Assembly (NCBI RefSeq): GCF_036241575.1
Contig: NZ_CP108455.1
Span: 1,688,501-1,752,500 of the forward strand
DNA: 64,000 nucleotides
DNA from: Streptomyces sp. NBC_01267
GTDB lineage: Bacteria > Actinomycetota > Actinomycetes > Streptomycetales > Streptomycetaceae
Reading direction: 5' to 3'
Both the position numbers and the translations under genes were made by a program. Shown in pieces: positions 52,279 through 63,885 of this stretch (positions are counted from its first letter, which is position 1; each line of letters begins with the position of its first letter). The notes below the pieces were generated by a model, which ran no database searches, was not told the origin of the DNA, and saw only the letters and a list, made by a program, of their open reading frames with translations.

Positions 52279-55200
52279 CTACACCTCGCGGACCTCGAAG
52301 GCGTCGAGTGCGAACTCGGCGACTCCGTCGTCGCCGACCTTGCGCAGGCCCACCCAGGTGTCGCCCCCGGCCGGTGCGGTGAACTCGTAGCTCAGCAAGG
52401 TCGGTTCGGTGGCGACCGGCAGTTCCTTGCGGTCCAGTTCACGTGCCGCGGGCTCGTCGACGGCGGTGATCCAGGCGTACTGGCCGGCCGTGTCGTTCTC
52501 GTACCGGAAGGAGACGCGGTAGCGCTTGGACGCCTCGAAGCGGACGGTGTGCTGCACGGTCCGGTAGACGAGGCCGTCGTTCTCGCCGCGGGACTTGAGG
52601 GACTGGCCGCCGTCGATGACGTCGTCGATGGCCTTGCCGTTCCAGCCGCGCTGGGTGAACTGCGCGTGGCGCTGCGCGATGTGCGTGCGGGGGTCGGTGG
52701 AGCCGCCCGCGTCGCCCTTGACGAAGACGCCCCAGCCCTGCGGGACGTTCTCGAAGTCCTCGAAGGCCAGCGTGCCGGTCTTCGTGGTGGGCACGGCCTC
52801 GGCGATCCGGACGTTGTCGAACCGCACCCGTGCGTCGCCCGCCGCGGCCCGCAGCGTCAGGTCGACCCGGCCGCCGCTCTCCGGCACGGTGAAGTACGTG
52901 AACATCCGCTGGAAGCGGGTGTCGTGCTTGCGGTCGGCCGCGACGTAGTTGCCCGCGCTCGACGTGTCGGTCCAGTTGGTGGCGGTGACCCCGTCGGCGG
53001 TGCGGATCTCCAGTGCGGCCCGGCGCTGCTCCCCCGCCGTGCTGCCCACCTCGACCTGTACGGAGGCGACGTACGTGCCGGCGCGCAGGCGTCCGAGGCG
53101 CTGGCCGACGGTGGTGGCGGCGCCCGCGCCGATGACGAGTTCGTAGTCGCCGATCTCGTTGCGGACGACGGAGGCGGGGCCCTGGGTCTGCCAGCCCTTC
53201 AGGGAGCCGGAGTTGAACCCGGGGTCGTAGACGGGGGTGCCCTGGCCCCACTGGGGGGCGGCGAGGGCTGCGGCGCGGGAGCGGTACAGCACGTAGGGCT
53301 GTCCGGCGGTGGCGTCGACGGTGACCTTGCCGGAGCGGACCGTCAGGTCACCGGTGTGGACCCGGCCCTGGTCGGTGAGCTTGTACAGGGCGACGCGGGA
53401 GGAGCCGGACCAGCCGCGCGGCAGCTGCCAACTGGTGGTGCCGCCCTTGGGGTTGTAGTGGTAGAGCTTGTCCGGGTCGGTGGCCTTGCGGGGCTCCCAG
53501 GGCAGCAGGTAGCTGCCGTCGGCGTAGACGACGCGTCCGTCGGTGGTGATGCGCCGGCCGGCCGTGTCGTCGACGACGGTGCCGGTGGGGCCGAAGAAGC
53601 TGATCTCGTGCTCGGTCCACCGCTTGACCGGGTAGGCCTGGAGGTACTTCGCGGGCAGGCCCTCGGTCCAGACGATGTCGTAGAAGGTGTTCCAGTCGAC
53701 CTTGTTGGTCCAGCCCTCGAAGTTGCCCATGCGGCCCGCACCGAGGAGGGTGGGCCACTTGTTGGAGAAGACGTCCTTCTGGTGGTTGCGGATGAAACGG
53801 ATCAGCTGGGAGTTGATGCCGCGGGAGGTGTCGCCGCCGTAGTCGGTCTCGTTGGCCCAGTGCGACCAGAGCGAGGAGCGCTCAAGGCCGTGGCCCCATT
53901 CGCTGGAGACGAGCCAGCCCTGTTCGCGCAGGGCGCGCTGGAGGCGGTCGGAGTTCCAGCCGGACTCGCGGAACACGTCGATGTAGATCGTGTTGAGCGC
54001 GGGGTCGGTCTCCTTGCGCAGGTCCTTGAAGCGCTTGATGATGTCGCCGGAGACCAGGTCACGCCGTGAGTCGATGCGGTAGGACTGGTCGAGCCAGTCC
54101 CACTGCTCGTTGGTCTTGTCGACGAGCTTCTCGGAGAAGGCGTTCGCCACGGGGTACGACTCGGTGGCGTTGACGTGGACGCTGAAGTCGCTGTTCCACT
54201 TCCGGCCTTCTTTGACCAGGGTGTTGAGGTCGGCGAGGCCTCCGGCGCGCTTGTTGTAGTTGCCCGCGTAGTCGGGGTGGGCGGAGTCGTGGCCCTCCGA
54301 CTGGTAGCCCTTGAGCAGGGTGTACTGGCGCAGTCCGTCGGTGGCGAGCGAGATCCGCTTGACGTTGTCGAGGGTCGCCAGGAAGGGGTTGGTGGCCTGC
54401 GAGGCGAAGTTGAAGGGGATGTGCGGGACGACCCGCAGGTGGGTGTCGTCCGCGCCGAGCGGGGTCACCATGATGTCGCGGAAGGCGATGGCGGCGTCCT
54501 GCCAGTCGACGATCCCGTCGCCGTTGCGGTCCCGGGTGAGGACGACGGTCGCGTAGGGCAGCGGTTCGGTGGCGTCGACGGGTGAGGTGGCGGCCCGGTG
54601 GGTCCACTGCCCGCAGGCCAGCTGCGCCTTGACGTAGCCGTCCCGGTGCAGGGTCTGCCGCCAGAGGCGGCCGTTCTCCCAGGTGGCTCCGGGGGTGGCG
54701 CTGGGGTTGTCGTAGACGGTGTTGGTCTCGACCGCTGCCCCGAGGTGGTCGTGTGCCAGTACCGCGTAGGCGCAGCCGACGGGCGCCGCGTCCGCCGGGC
54801 TGTCCGCGGTGACCTTGACCAGGGTGTCGCCGCTCTTCGCCTTGTCCAGGTCGAGTTTGGCGGCGAGGAGTGCGGCGCCGGGCTGGTCGCTGCGTACGGA
54901 GAGGAACGCGAGTCCGGGGATCTCCAGCGTTCCGACGCGCAGCGCGGCGGTGTCCGCGATCCGGGTCACCCGCCAGTCGGTCTGCCAGCCGTCGACGGCG
55001 ATCGTGATGTCGATGCGGGTGCCGCCGTCGAAGGTGAGGGTGTAGGTGATGCGGTCCCGGCCGGGGGCCGAGGTGACGCGCGGGGTGTGTGCCGTTCCGT
55101 CGATGAGTACGGAGGTGACCTGGTCCTCCTGCCCGTGCAGCAGGGCGCCCGTCTTGCGGTCGGTGTAGGACACGATGCGCGGGAAGGCCCGGTCGACGCG

Positions 55201-55374
55201 CACGTCGAGGGCGTCGGAGCGCAGTACGGCCTCGGCCGGACCGGCGTTCCCGGAGCCCTTGGTCCCGGCGTCCGCCGCGAAGGCGGACGGGGTGACGAAT
55301 GCCGCACCGACACCGGCCAGTGCGGTGGCGGCGACAACTGTCCTGCGGCTGGGCCCTCGGTCTTGTTCGTGCAC
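52279..55374 (-). CDS. GH101 endo-alpha-N-acetylgalactosaminidase
   Basis: 1031 residues. Releases the core 1 disaccharide Gal-beta-1,3-GalNAc from Ser/Thr of mucin-type glycoproteins. Tat-like signal [18 protein letters not shown] (cleavage near AFA-ADA). The GH101 barrel region includes NTIYIDVFRESGWNSDRL and SSEWGHGLERSSLWSHWANE, plus an EF-hand-like DRNGDGIVDWQDA calcium loop. Two C-terminal carbohydrate-binding beta-sandwiches follow (about 700-1031). GTG 55374 is chosen since GGAGGAG stands six bases upstream. That ribosome site lies in a hairpin. It is convergent with GH35, which could use its product. Confidence 0.93.
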   Translation of the reverse strand: MHEQDRGPSRRTVVAATALAGVGAAFVTPSAFAADAGTKGSGNAGPAEAVLRSDALDVRVDRAFPRIVSYTDRKTGALLHGQEDQVTSVLIDGTAHTPRVTSAPGRDRITYTLTFDGGTRIDITIAVDGWQTDWRVTRIADTAALRVGTLEIPGLAFLSVRSDQPGAALLAAKLDLDKAKSGDTLVKVTADSPADAAPVGCAYAVLAHDHLGAAVETNTVYDNPSATPGATWENGRLWRQTLHRDGYVKAQLACGQWTHRAATSPVDATEPLPYATVVLTRDRNGDGIVDWQDAAIAFRDIMVTPLGADDTHLRVVPHIPFNFASQATNPFLATLDNVKRISLATDGLRQYTLLKGYQSEGHDSAHPDYAGNYNKRAGGLADLNTLVKEGRKWNSDFSVHVNATESYPVANAFSEKLVDKTNEQWDWLDQSYRIDSRRDLVSGDIIKRFKDLRKETDPALNTIYIDVFRESGWNSDRLQRALREQGWLVSSEWGHGLERSSLWSHWANETDYGGDTSRGINSQLIRFIRNHQKDVFSNKWPTLLGAGRMGNFEGWTNKVDWNTFYDIVWTEGLPAKYLQAYPVKRWTEHEISFFGPTGTVVDDTAGRRITTDGRVVYADGSYLLPWEPRKATDPDKLYHYNPKGGTTSWQLPRGWSGSSRVALYKLTDQGRVHTGDLTVRSGKVTVDATAGQPYVLYRSRAAALAAPQWGQGTPVYDPGFNSGSLKGWQTQGPASVVRNEIGDYELVIGAGAATTVGQRLGRLRAGTYVASVQVEVGSTAGEQRRAALEIRTADGVTATNWTDTSSAGNYVAADRKHDTRFQRMFTYFTVPESGGRVDLTLRAAAGDARVRFDNVRIAEAVPTTKTGTLAFEDFENVPQGWGVFVKGDAGGSTDPRTHIAQRHAQFTQRGWNGKAIDDVIDGGQSLKSRGENDGLVYRTVQHTVRFEASKRYRVSFRYENDTAGQYAWITAVDEPAARELDRKELPVATEPTLLSYEFTAPAGGDTWVGLRKVGDDGVAEFALDAFEVREV

Positions 55375-55381
55375 GCTCGCT

Positions 55382-55421
55382 CCTCCATCGCGACGATCAT
55401 CCGTGCACGTCACGATGGAGG
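55382..55421 (-). promoter_or_regulatory. Hairpin sequestering the GH101 ribosome site
   Basis: On the minus strand CCTCCATCG and CGATGGAGG (9-bp perfect arms, 22-nt loop). The second arm is the GGAGG Shine-Dalgarno of GH101. Confidence 0.6.
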
Positions 55422-55468
55422 GGCGGGGCGTGTGCGCCTATGGACAAAGGAGGAACAGGTGTTGGACT

Positions 55469-55488
55469 AAAGCGTTATCCGCCGCTTT
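55469..55488. promoter_or_regulatory. Inverted repeat upstream of GH101
   Basis: AAAGCG-8 nt-CGCTTT, with a further CGCTTT at 55508-55513. It is a candidate operator for a sugar-responsive regulator. Confidence 0.45.
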
Positions 55489-55559
55489 GCCCGCCGTTCA
55501 CGTCCGGCGCTTTGACCGGCCCTTTACCGGGGTTGTCGACCGGGAGGGCTGCCGTGGCG

Positions 55560-59007
<3,448 letters not shown>

Positions 59008-59044
59008 CCGCGCCGCCTCGTTCCCGGAGGGCGGACACACGAAA

Positions 59045-59078
59045 GCGGAGGCAGGGTGAGTGTGCACCCCGCCTCCGC
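59045..59078. terminator. Terminator between ankyrin/HEAT and helicase genes
   Basis: GCGGAGGC-a-GGGTG, 6-nt loop, CACCC-c-GCCTCCGC. 13 pairs with one mismatch; two genes converge on it. Confidence 0.85.
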
Positions 59079-59089
59079 CCCGGACGAGA

Positions 59090-60682
59090 TCAGGCGGCGG
59101 CCCTGCGACCGCCCTGTCCGCCCTGGCTGCTGCCGCGGCCCTGTGCGCCACGGCCTGCTCCGCCGCGGCCCTGACCGCCCTGGCTCTGTGCGCCACGGCC
59201 CTGGCCGCCGGCCTGGGCCTGGCCTGCGCGGCCCTGACCGCCACGGCGTCCGCGGCTGCCGCGCGCCTGGCCGGACGACCCGGCGGCACCCGCCGCGGGC
59301 CTGCTGGGCCGGGAGCGCCGCTGCGGGGCGGTGGCCTGCTGCGGCACGTCGACGACGACGGCCACCCCGGAGGGCTCCTGCGCCCCGGTGATCCGGGTGA
59401 GTTCCTCGTCGCTGGACTTGACCCGGGCGGTCTGCGGGGTGATGCCCGCGTCCGACATCAGCCGGGTCATCTCCCGCTTCTGCTCCGGGAGTACAAGTGT
59501 GACGACGCTGCCGGACTCACCGGCGCGGGCGGTGCGCCCGCCGCGGTGGACATAGTCCTTGTGGTCGGTGGGCGGGTCGACGTTCACGACCAGGTCGAGG
59601 TCGTCGATGTGGATGCCGCGCGCTGCGACGTTCGTCGCGACGAGCGCGGTGACCTGCCCGTTCTTGAACTGGTCGAGGGTGCGGTTGCGCTGCGGCTGGG
59701 AACGGCCGCCGTGCAGTCCGCCCGCCCGTACACCGCTGGCGAGCAGCCGCTTCACGAGCCGGTCCACGGACCGCTTGGTGTCCAGGAAGAGGATCACCCG
59801 GCCGTCGCGGGCGGCGATGCGCGTGGTGACGGCCTTCTTGTCGGTCTCGTCGGCGACGTACAGCACGTGGTGGTCCATCGTGGTGACCGCGCCCGCGGAC
59901 GGGTCGACGGAGTGCACGACGGGGTCGGTGAGGAACATCTTGACCAGGCGGTCGATGTTCTTGTCCAGGGTCGCGGAGAACAGCATCCGCTGGCCGCCCG
60001 GCTCGACCTGCTTCAGCAGCGCGGTGACCTGCGGCATGAAGCCCATGTCGGCCATCTGGTCGGCCTCGTCGAGCACCGTGATGCCGACCTGGTCGAGGCG
60101 GCAGTCGCCGCGCTCGATGAGGTCCTTGAGCCGCCCGGGGGTGGCCACGAGCACCTCGGCGCCGCGGCGCAGGGTGCCGGACTGCTTGGCGATGGACATG
60201 CCGCCGACGACCGTGGCGAGCCGCAGGTTCACCGCGGTGGCGTACGGGGTCAGGGCGTCGGTGACCTGCTGCGCCAGTTCACGGGTGGGGACCAGGACGA
60301 GGACGAGCGGTGCCTTCGGCTCGGCGCGGCGGCCCGCGACCCGGGCGAGCAGCGCGAGTCCGAAGGCGAGGGTCTTGCCGGATCCCGTGCGTCCGCGGCC
60401 GAGGAGGTCGCGGCCCGCGAGGGAGTTCGGCAGGGTCGCTGCCTGGATCGGGAAGGGGTCGGTCACGCCCTGGGCCGCGAGGGTCTTCAGGAGTGCGGCG
60501 GGCATGTCCAGCTCGGCGAAGGCCTCGACGGCGGGCAGCGCGGGGGTGATGGTGTCCGGCAGCGTGAATTCGGCAGGCCTGGGAGCTGCCTTGCGGGCCG
60601 GAGACTTTGCGGGGGCCTTGCCTCGGCCCCTCGGCGGACTGTTGCGTGCGGGGCGTGCCGGGCGTTCAGCGGAGCGGGTCAT
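59090..60682 (-). CDS. DEAD-box RNA helicase with RG-rich tail
   Basis: 530 residues. Two RecA lobes: Q-motif FPIQAATLP, Walker A GRTGSGKT, PTRELAQQ, the DEAD box VLDEADQMADMGF, SAT, and HRGGRTAR. ATP-dependent RNA unwinding, probably in ribosome assembly or mRNA turnover, especially in the cold. The last ~75 residues are a Gly/Arg/Gln-rich tail (RGSRGRRGGQGRAGQAQAGG) that should bind RNA. The N-terminus is a basic Arg/Pro/Ala segment. ATG 60682; a cold-shock gene lies 95 bp upstream, with a terminator between. Confidence 0.93.
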   Translation of the reverse strand: MTRSAERPARPARNSPPRGRGKAPAKSPARKAAPRPAEFTLPDTITPALPAVEAFAELDMPAALLKTLAAQGVTDPFPIQAATLPNSLAGRDLLGRGRTGSGKTLAFGLALLARVAGRRAEPKAPLVLVLVPTRELAQQVTDALTPYATAVNLRLATVVGGMSIAKQSGTLRRGAEVLVATPGRLKDLIERGDCRLDQVGITVLDEADQMADMGFMPQVTALLKQVEPGGQRMLFSATLDKNIDRLVKMFLTDPVVHSVDPSAGAVTTMDHHVLYVADETDKKAVTTRIAARDGRVILFLDTKRSVDRLVKRLLASGVRAGGLHGGRSQPQRNRTLDQFKNGQVTALVATNVAARGIHIDDLDLVVNVDPPTDHKDYVHRGGRTARAGESGSVVTLVLPEQKREMTRLMSDAGITPQTARVKSSDEELTRITGAQEPSGVAVVVDVPQQATAPQRRSRPSRPAAGAAGSSGQARGSRGRRGGQGRAGQAQAGGQGRGAQSQGGQGRGGAGRGAQGRGSSQGGQGGRRAAA

Positions 60683-60720
60683 GCAGTTCTAGCCTTCCTG
60701 CCAGGTGTAGGACAGCACAA

Positions 60721-60755
60721 ACCGGGACCCGCACCATGGAGGTGCGGGCCCCGGT
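60721..60755 (-). terminator. Terminator of the cold-shock gene
   Basis: accggg-a-cccgcacc / ggtgcggg-c-cccggt, about 14 pairs with one mismatch and a 5-nt loop. It sits in the gap before the helicase start. Confidence 0.82.
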
Positions 60756-60777
60756 CAGCGAGGTACGCGTCCGACAA

Positions 60778-60981
60778 TTAGGCCGGGACGATGTTCTCCG
60801 CCTGCGGGCCCTTCTGGCCCTGCGTGACGTCGAAGGAGACCTTCTGGCCCTCCTGGAGCTCACGGAAGCCCTGGGTGGCAATGTTGGAGTAGTGGGCGAA
60901 GACGTCGGCGCCGCCGCCGTCCTGCTCGATGAAGCCGAAGCCCTTTTCCGAGTTGAACCACTTCACGGTACCGGTGGCCAT
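60778..60981 (-). CDS. Cold-shock protein
   Basis: 67 residues, one OB-fold. RNP1 KGFGFIEQ and RNP2 DVFAHYSNI mark an RNA/ssDNA-binding CspA-type chaperone that keeps mRNA unstructured. Normal length. ATG 60981 ([14 protein letters not shown]) with TGAGGAGAA upstream. A long AT-rich leader precedes it, with hairpins likely to control translation or termination. Confidence 0.97.
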   Translation of the reverse strand: MATGTVKWFNSEKGFGFIEQDGGGADVFAHYSNIATQGFRELQEGQKVSFDVTQGQKGPQAENIVPA

Positions 60982-61008
60982 AACATTCTCCTCAACAGGT
61001 GCAGTGCC

Positions 61009-61032
61009 GGAAATTCGCACTTTACGAATTCC
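61009..61032 (-). promoter_or_regulatory. Imperfect stem near the csp ribosome site
   Basis: GGAATTCG and CGAATTTCC on the minus strand, pairing with one bulged T, ending about 28 bp before the ATG. Confidence 0.4.
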
Positions 61033-61078
61033 GCGTCGCCGCATTGAACCCCATCCGGAGAAAGCCGGAAAACAATAA

Positions 61079-61109
61079 TGCGCCTGTCGGAGCATTCCCG
61101 TCAGGCGCA
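61079..61109 (-). promoter_or_regulatory. Terminator-like hairpin in the csp leader
   Basis: TGCGCCTG...CAGGCGCA (8-bp perfect arms with further inner pairs) followed by TTATTGTTTT, about 97 bp before the start. It looks like an attenuator or RNA thermosensor element. Confidence 0.55.
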
Positions 61110-61589
61110 CATAAAGTTCATGGGTACCAAAACTGCAACAACGCTAGCCTAGCACGTCTGCCGCCCGGATGTGTGGACGCGGGGCGGAGTCAAACGATCT
61201 CCGACCCGGGGCGCCGACCGGCCCGGGTCCGTGCTCCCACCTCGGCCGAAGCTCAACTCGGTCCTTCCGGAAGCGCAGTTGGCCTCGAAGTCCCGGCTCT
61301 TCCGGCAGCCGTGCGTATCGGTGCGGCCCACCCAGGGGGTACCGGAAAAAAGTATTCGCCCGCGTGCGGCACCGGCCGAAACTCCGGCCCGTCCGCCGCG
61401 CGGGCCGGTTCCCCTACGGGTGACGACACAATCGCCGTTCTGTTGACGTTCATCCGTGCGAAGGATCCTCGCTCTTTTTCGGCCATTCCCTCCGGCCGCA
61501 CGGGGCGGCGGGCACGGCCCTCGGGACGCGTCCGGCCGGTGGGGTGCCCGGCACCCCACTCCGCGTGCCGGGCGGGAGCCTCCGCAGCC

Positions 61590-61595
61590 TAGGAT
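61590..61595 (+). promoter_or_regulatory. Candidate -10 box of the first VOC gene
   Basis: TAGGAT, seven bases before the ATG, with no Shine-Dalgarno between. Confidence 0.5.
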
Positions 61596-61602
61596 TCCCG
61601 GC

Positions 61603-61974
61603 ATGATCGCCGAACTGCAGTGCATAGTGCTGGACTGCCCCGACCCCGCCGGCCTGGCCGCGTTCTACGAGTCGGTACTCGGCGGCAGCGTCAACCGGCC
61701 CGACCCCCGCTGGGCGCTCAGCGCGGACTGGTCGACGCTGCACACCACGGCCGGGCTGGTCCTCTGCTTCCAGCGCGCGGAGAACTACCACCCGCCGGCC
61801 TGGCCCGACCCGACCCGGCCCCAGCAGTTCCATCTGGACTTCGGCGTCCCCGACCTGGACCGCGCCGAGGTCGAGGTGCTCGACGCGGGTGCCCATCTGC
61901 TCGACGACAGCGCAGCGGACTGGCGGATCTACGCGGACCCCGCCGGACACCCCTTCTGCCTGGTCCGGCACTGA
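61603..61974 (+). CDS. VOC (glyoxalase/bleomycin-resistance) family protein
   Basis: 123 residues of the vicinal-oxygen-chelate fold (AELQCIVLDCPDPAGLAAFYESVLG, PQQFHLDFGVPDLDRAEVEVL, WRIYADPAGHPFCLV). Likely metal ligands are in HLDFG and HPFCL. The substrate is unknown. The start ATG has a TAGGAT box seven bases upstream and no Shine-Dalgarno, so it is probably leaderless. Convergent with the second VOC gene. Confidence 0.88.
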   Translation: MIAELQCIVLDCPDPAGLAAFYESVLGGSVNRPDPRWALSADWSTLHTTAGLVLCFQRAENYHPPAWPDPTRPQQFHLDFGVPDLDRAEVEVLDAGAHLLDDSAADWRIYADPAGHPFCLVRH

Positions 61975-61993
61975 GCCGGGACCACGGGCGGGC

Positions 61994-62371
61994 TCAGCCG
62001 GCGGACCGCTCGCCCGTGCTGCGCTCGACGCAGAACTCGTTGCCCTCGATGTCGGCGAGCGTCGCCCACCCCCGGCCGTCCGGCCGCCGGTGGTCCTCGA
62101 TGAGGGTGGCCCCCAGCTCCAGCAGCCGCTCGACCTCTTCCTCGCGGGTGCGGTCCGTCGGCTGAAGGTCCAGATGCAGCCGGTTCTTCACCGCCTTGGG
62201 CTCCGGGACCTGGATGAACAACAGGCCGAAGCCGGGGGCCTGGATGAGCGCCTCGGGGTCACCGGGCTTGTCCTCGTCGGTCAACGGGATGTCGAGCACC
62301 TTGGCCCAGAAACTGCCGAGCCGGTAGGCGTCGGCGCAGTCGACCGTCACATGGCGTACAAACGAAGTCAT
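61994..62371 (-). CDS. VOC family protein
   Basis: 125 residues with VTVDCADAYRLGSFWAKVL at the start, then LHLDLQPTDRTREEEVERLLELGA and the closing LADIEGNEFCVERSTGE. The fold is that of glyoxalase-like proteins; no activity can be assigned. ATG 62371 (MTSFVRHVT) is chosen over upstream ATG 62392. No ribosome site is seen. It lies 40 bp from the HutD gene on the same strand. Confidence 0.88.
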   Translation of the reverse strand: MTSFVRHVTVDCADAYRLGSFWAKVLDIPLTDEDKPGDPEALIQAPGFGLLFIQVPEPKAVKNRLHLDLQPTDRTREEEVERLLELGATLIEDHRRPDGRGWATLADIEGNEFCVERSTGERSAG

Positions 62372-62411
62372 GATCGCATCATGCCGCAACACGCCTGCGG
62401 CGCAAGGGAAT

Positions 62412-62987
62412 TCAGGCGTCCGGGACCCGGTCCCGCAGGGTGACGAGCGCGGTGTGCCCGTCGGCCCGCAGTACGCCCGGGGCGTCCCCGGTGACCAGCG
62501 CGGCGTCCCCCGGCCCCAGGGCGACCCCGGCGTCCTCCAGGACCGCTGCGCCGTCCAGCGCCACGATCAGTACGGTCGCACCCGGCGGGACGCCGACGGC
62601 GGTCCTGCCCCGTACGACCGAGGTGAGCGCCTCGGTGAGTGCCCTGCGGTACATCACGTTGAAGTTCACGACGGGGCCGTCCAGCAGCCTGCCGTACGTC
62701 TCCGTGTCACCGGCGAAGTCCTGCGGCGCGAACCGCTCGGCGACCCGGCGCCGCTCACCGCCCACCGTGAGTTCCATCCCGGCGCCCTCGGCCACCGTCA
62801 GGGTCCTGGCGACTTCGGGGAACACGGAGAACGGCCCGTCGGCGCCGACCTCCGCGAGGCTCACCCGCCAGGCGAAGGTGTCCGTCCCCGCGCCCTCGGG
62901 CCGGGCGGCGATCTCACGGGTCACTCCGCCGCCGTTCTTCCAGGGGGCCGCCGTCCGGTCGGCCGCCCGCAGGATCCGTACCGTCAT
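62412..62987 (-). CDS. HutD/Ves-family protein
   Basis: 191 residues. Cupin-type HutD protein with the conserved WKNGGGVTREIAARPEG opening and FAWRVSLAEVGADGPFSVFPEVARTL. In other bacteria HutD relatives accompany histidine degradation, but no hut gene is near. Its ATG lies in the ATGA ending the VWA gene, so it is coupled to it. Confidence 0.93.
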   Translation of the reverse strand: MTVRILRAADRTAAPWKNGGGVTREIAARPEGAGTDTFAWRVSLAEVGADGPFSVFPEVARTLTVAEGAGMELTVGGERRRVAERFAPQDFAGDTETYGRLLDGPVVNFNVMYRRALTEALTSVVRGRTAVGVPPGATVLIVALDGAAVLEDAGVALGPGDAALVTGDAPGVLRADGHTALVTLRDRVPDA

Positions 62988-63703
62988 GCCCGCACCGTCC
63001 CGTTCGCCCGCGCGGCCCGCAGCCAGAGCGGGAACTCCGCTGTCAGCCGGTCGTACAGCTCCTCGTCGGAGACCTTCCGGGGGTCCTTGCCCGCGTGGAA
63101 GAAACCGGCGTTGTCGACGGGCCGGCGCTCGGGCACCGAGAGTTCGTCGAGCTTGCGGAGGAAGTCGAACTGCTTGCTCTTCGGGTTGCCGAAGCCGACG
63201 AACTGCCAGAACAGCGGGAGCTTCGCCGCCTTGCAGACGTACCGTTCGGCCAGGCTCTTGACGGCCGGACCGCCGTCGGTCTGGAAGACGACGAGCGCGG
63301 GCGCCGTCGGGCCGCTGTCGAGGTAGTGGTCGATGACCGCGTCCATCGCGGCGTCGTAGCTGGTCACGCCCATGTGGCCCAGCCCTGCGGCGATCTCCGC
63401 GACGCGGCCCGCGTGGTCGCCGAGTCCGATCTCCTCCACCGCGTCGACCTCGGTGGAGAAGAAGACGACGGGGACGCTCCCGTCGTCGTCGAGGTGGGCG
63501 GAGAGGCCGAGCACCCGGTCGGCGAGGGCCTGGACGCTGCCGTCGTCGTAGTACCGCTTCATCGAGCCCGAGTAGTCGAGCACCAGGTAGACCGCGGCGC
63601 GCTCCCCCTGGAGCCCGTTCTTGCGCAGGGATATCCCCGCGGTCTTGTACAGGCTGACCAGCGCGGGCGCCGTCTCCTGCATCTTCTGGAGGCTGATGGC
63701 CAT
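62984..63703 (-). CDS. VWA-domain protein, tellurium-resistance (TerF-like) type
   Basis: 239 residues. A complete metal-ion-dependent adhesion site: VLDYSGSMKRYY (DxSxS), GVTSYDAAMD (Thr) and FQTDGGP (Asp). The N-terminus MAISLQKMQETAPALVSLYKTAG and C-terminal FFHAGKDPRKVSDEELYDRLT match VWA proteins of Ter clusters. No TerD gene is adjacent, so its role is open. GGAG precedes the ATG. Coupled with hutD downstream. Confidence 0.9.
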   Translation of the reverse strand: MAISLQKMQETAPALVSLYKTAGISLRKNGLQGERAAVYLVLDYSGSMKRYYDDGSVQALADRVLGLSAHLDDDGSVPVVFFSTEVDAVEEIGLGDHAGRVAEIAAGLGHMGVTSYDAAMDAVIDHYLDSGPTAPALVVFQTDGGPAVKSLAERYVCKAAKLPLFWQFVGFGNPKSKQFDFLRKLDELSVPERRPVDNAGFFHAGKDPRKVSDEELYDRLTAEFPLWLRAARANGTVRA

Positions 63704-63849
63704 ACGACGCTCCGCTCGCTCAGGTGGGCCGGAGCAGCCGAGATTACGACACGGCCCGGGACGCGCCACGGCGCCCACCCAGTGTCCGGTCGGGGACAAG
63801 GCAGGCGCCGGGTGCCGGGGGTCCGGAGGTGTCCCCCGGATGTTCCCGG

Positions 63850-63869
63850 CCCGCACACCATTGTGCGGG
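63850..63869 (-). terminator. Hairpin after gltD
   Basis: CCCGCACA-4 nt-TGTGCGGG, an 8-bp perfect stem just downstream of the gltD stop. A second stem (63815-63839) follows. Confidence 0.6.
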
Positions 63870-63885
63870 ACGTATCGGTGGGCCG

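Larger units (their letters stand above)
60982..61602. other. Cold-shock leader and divergent intergenic region
   Basis: 621 bp without a gene. The first ~170 bp are unusually AT-rich and form the csp leader. From about 61160 on, the sequence is ordinary GC-rich with no hairpin or repeat noticed. The VOC gene's -10 box lies at its right end. Confidence 0.65.

Noticed and set aside
52246..54069. Open frame opposite GH101
   Set aside because: Val/Gly/Asp-rich shadow without domain; it crosses the terminator.
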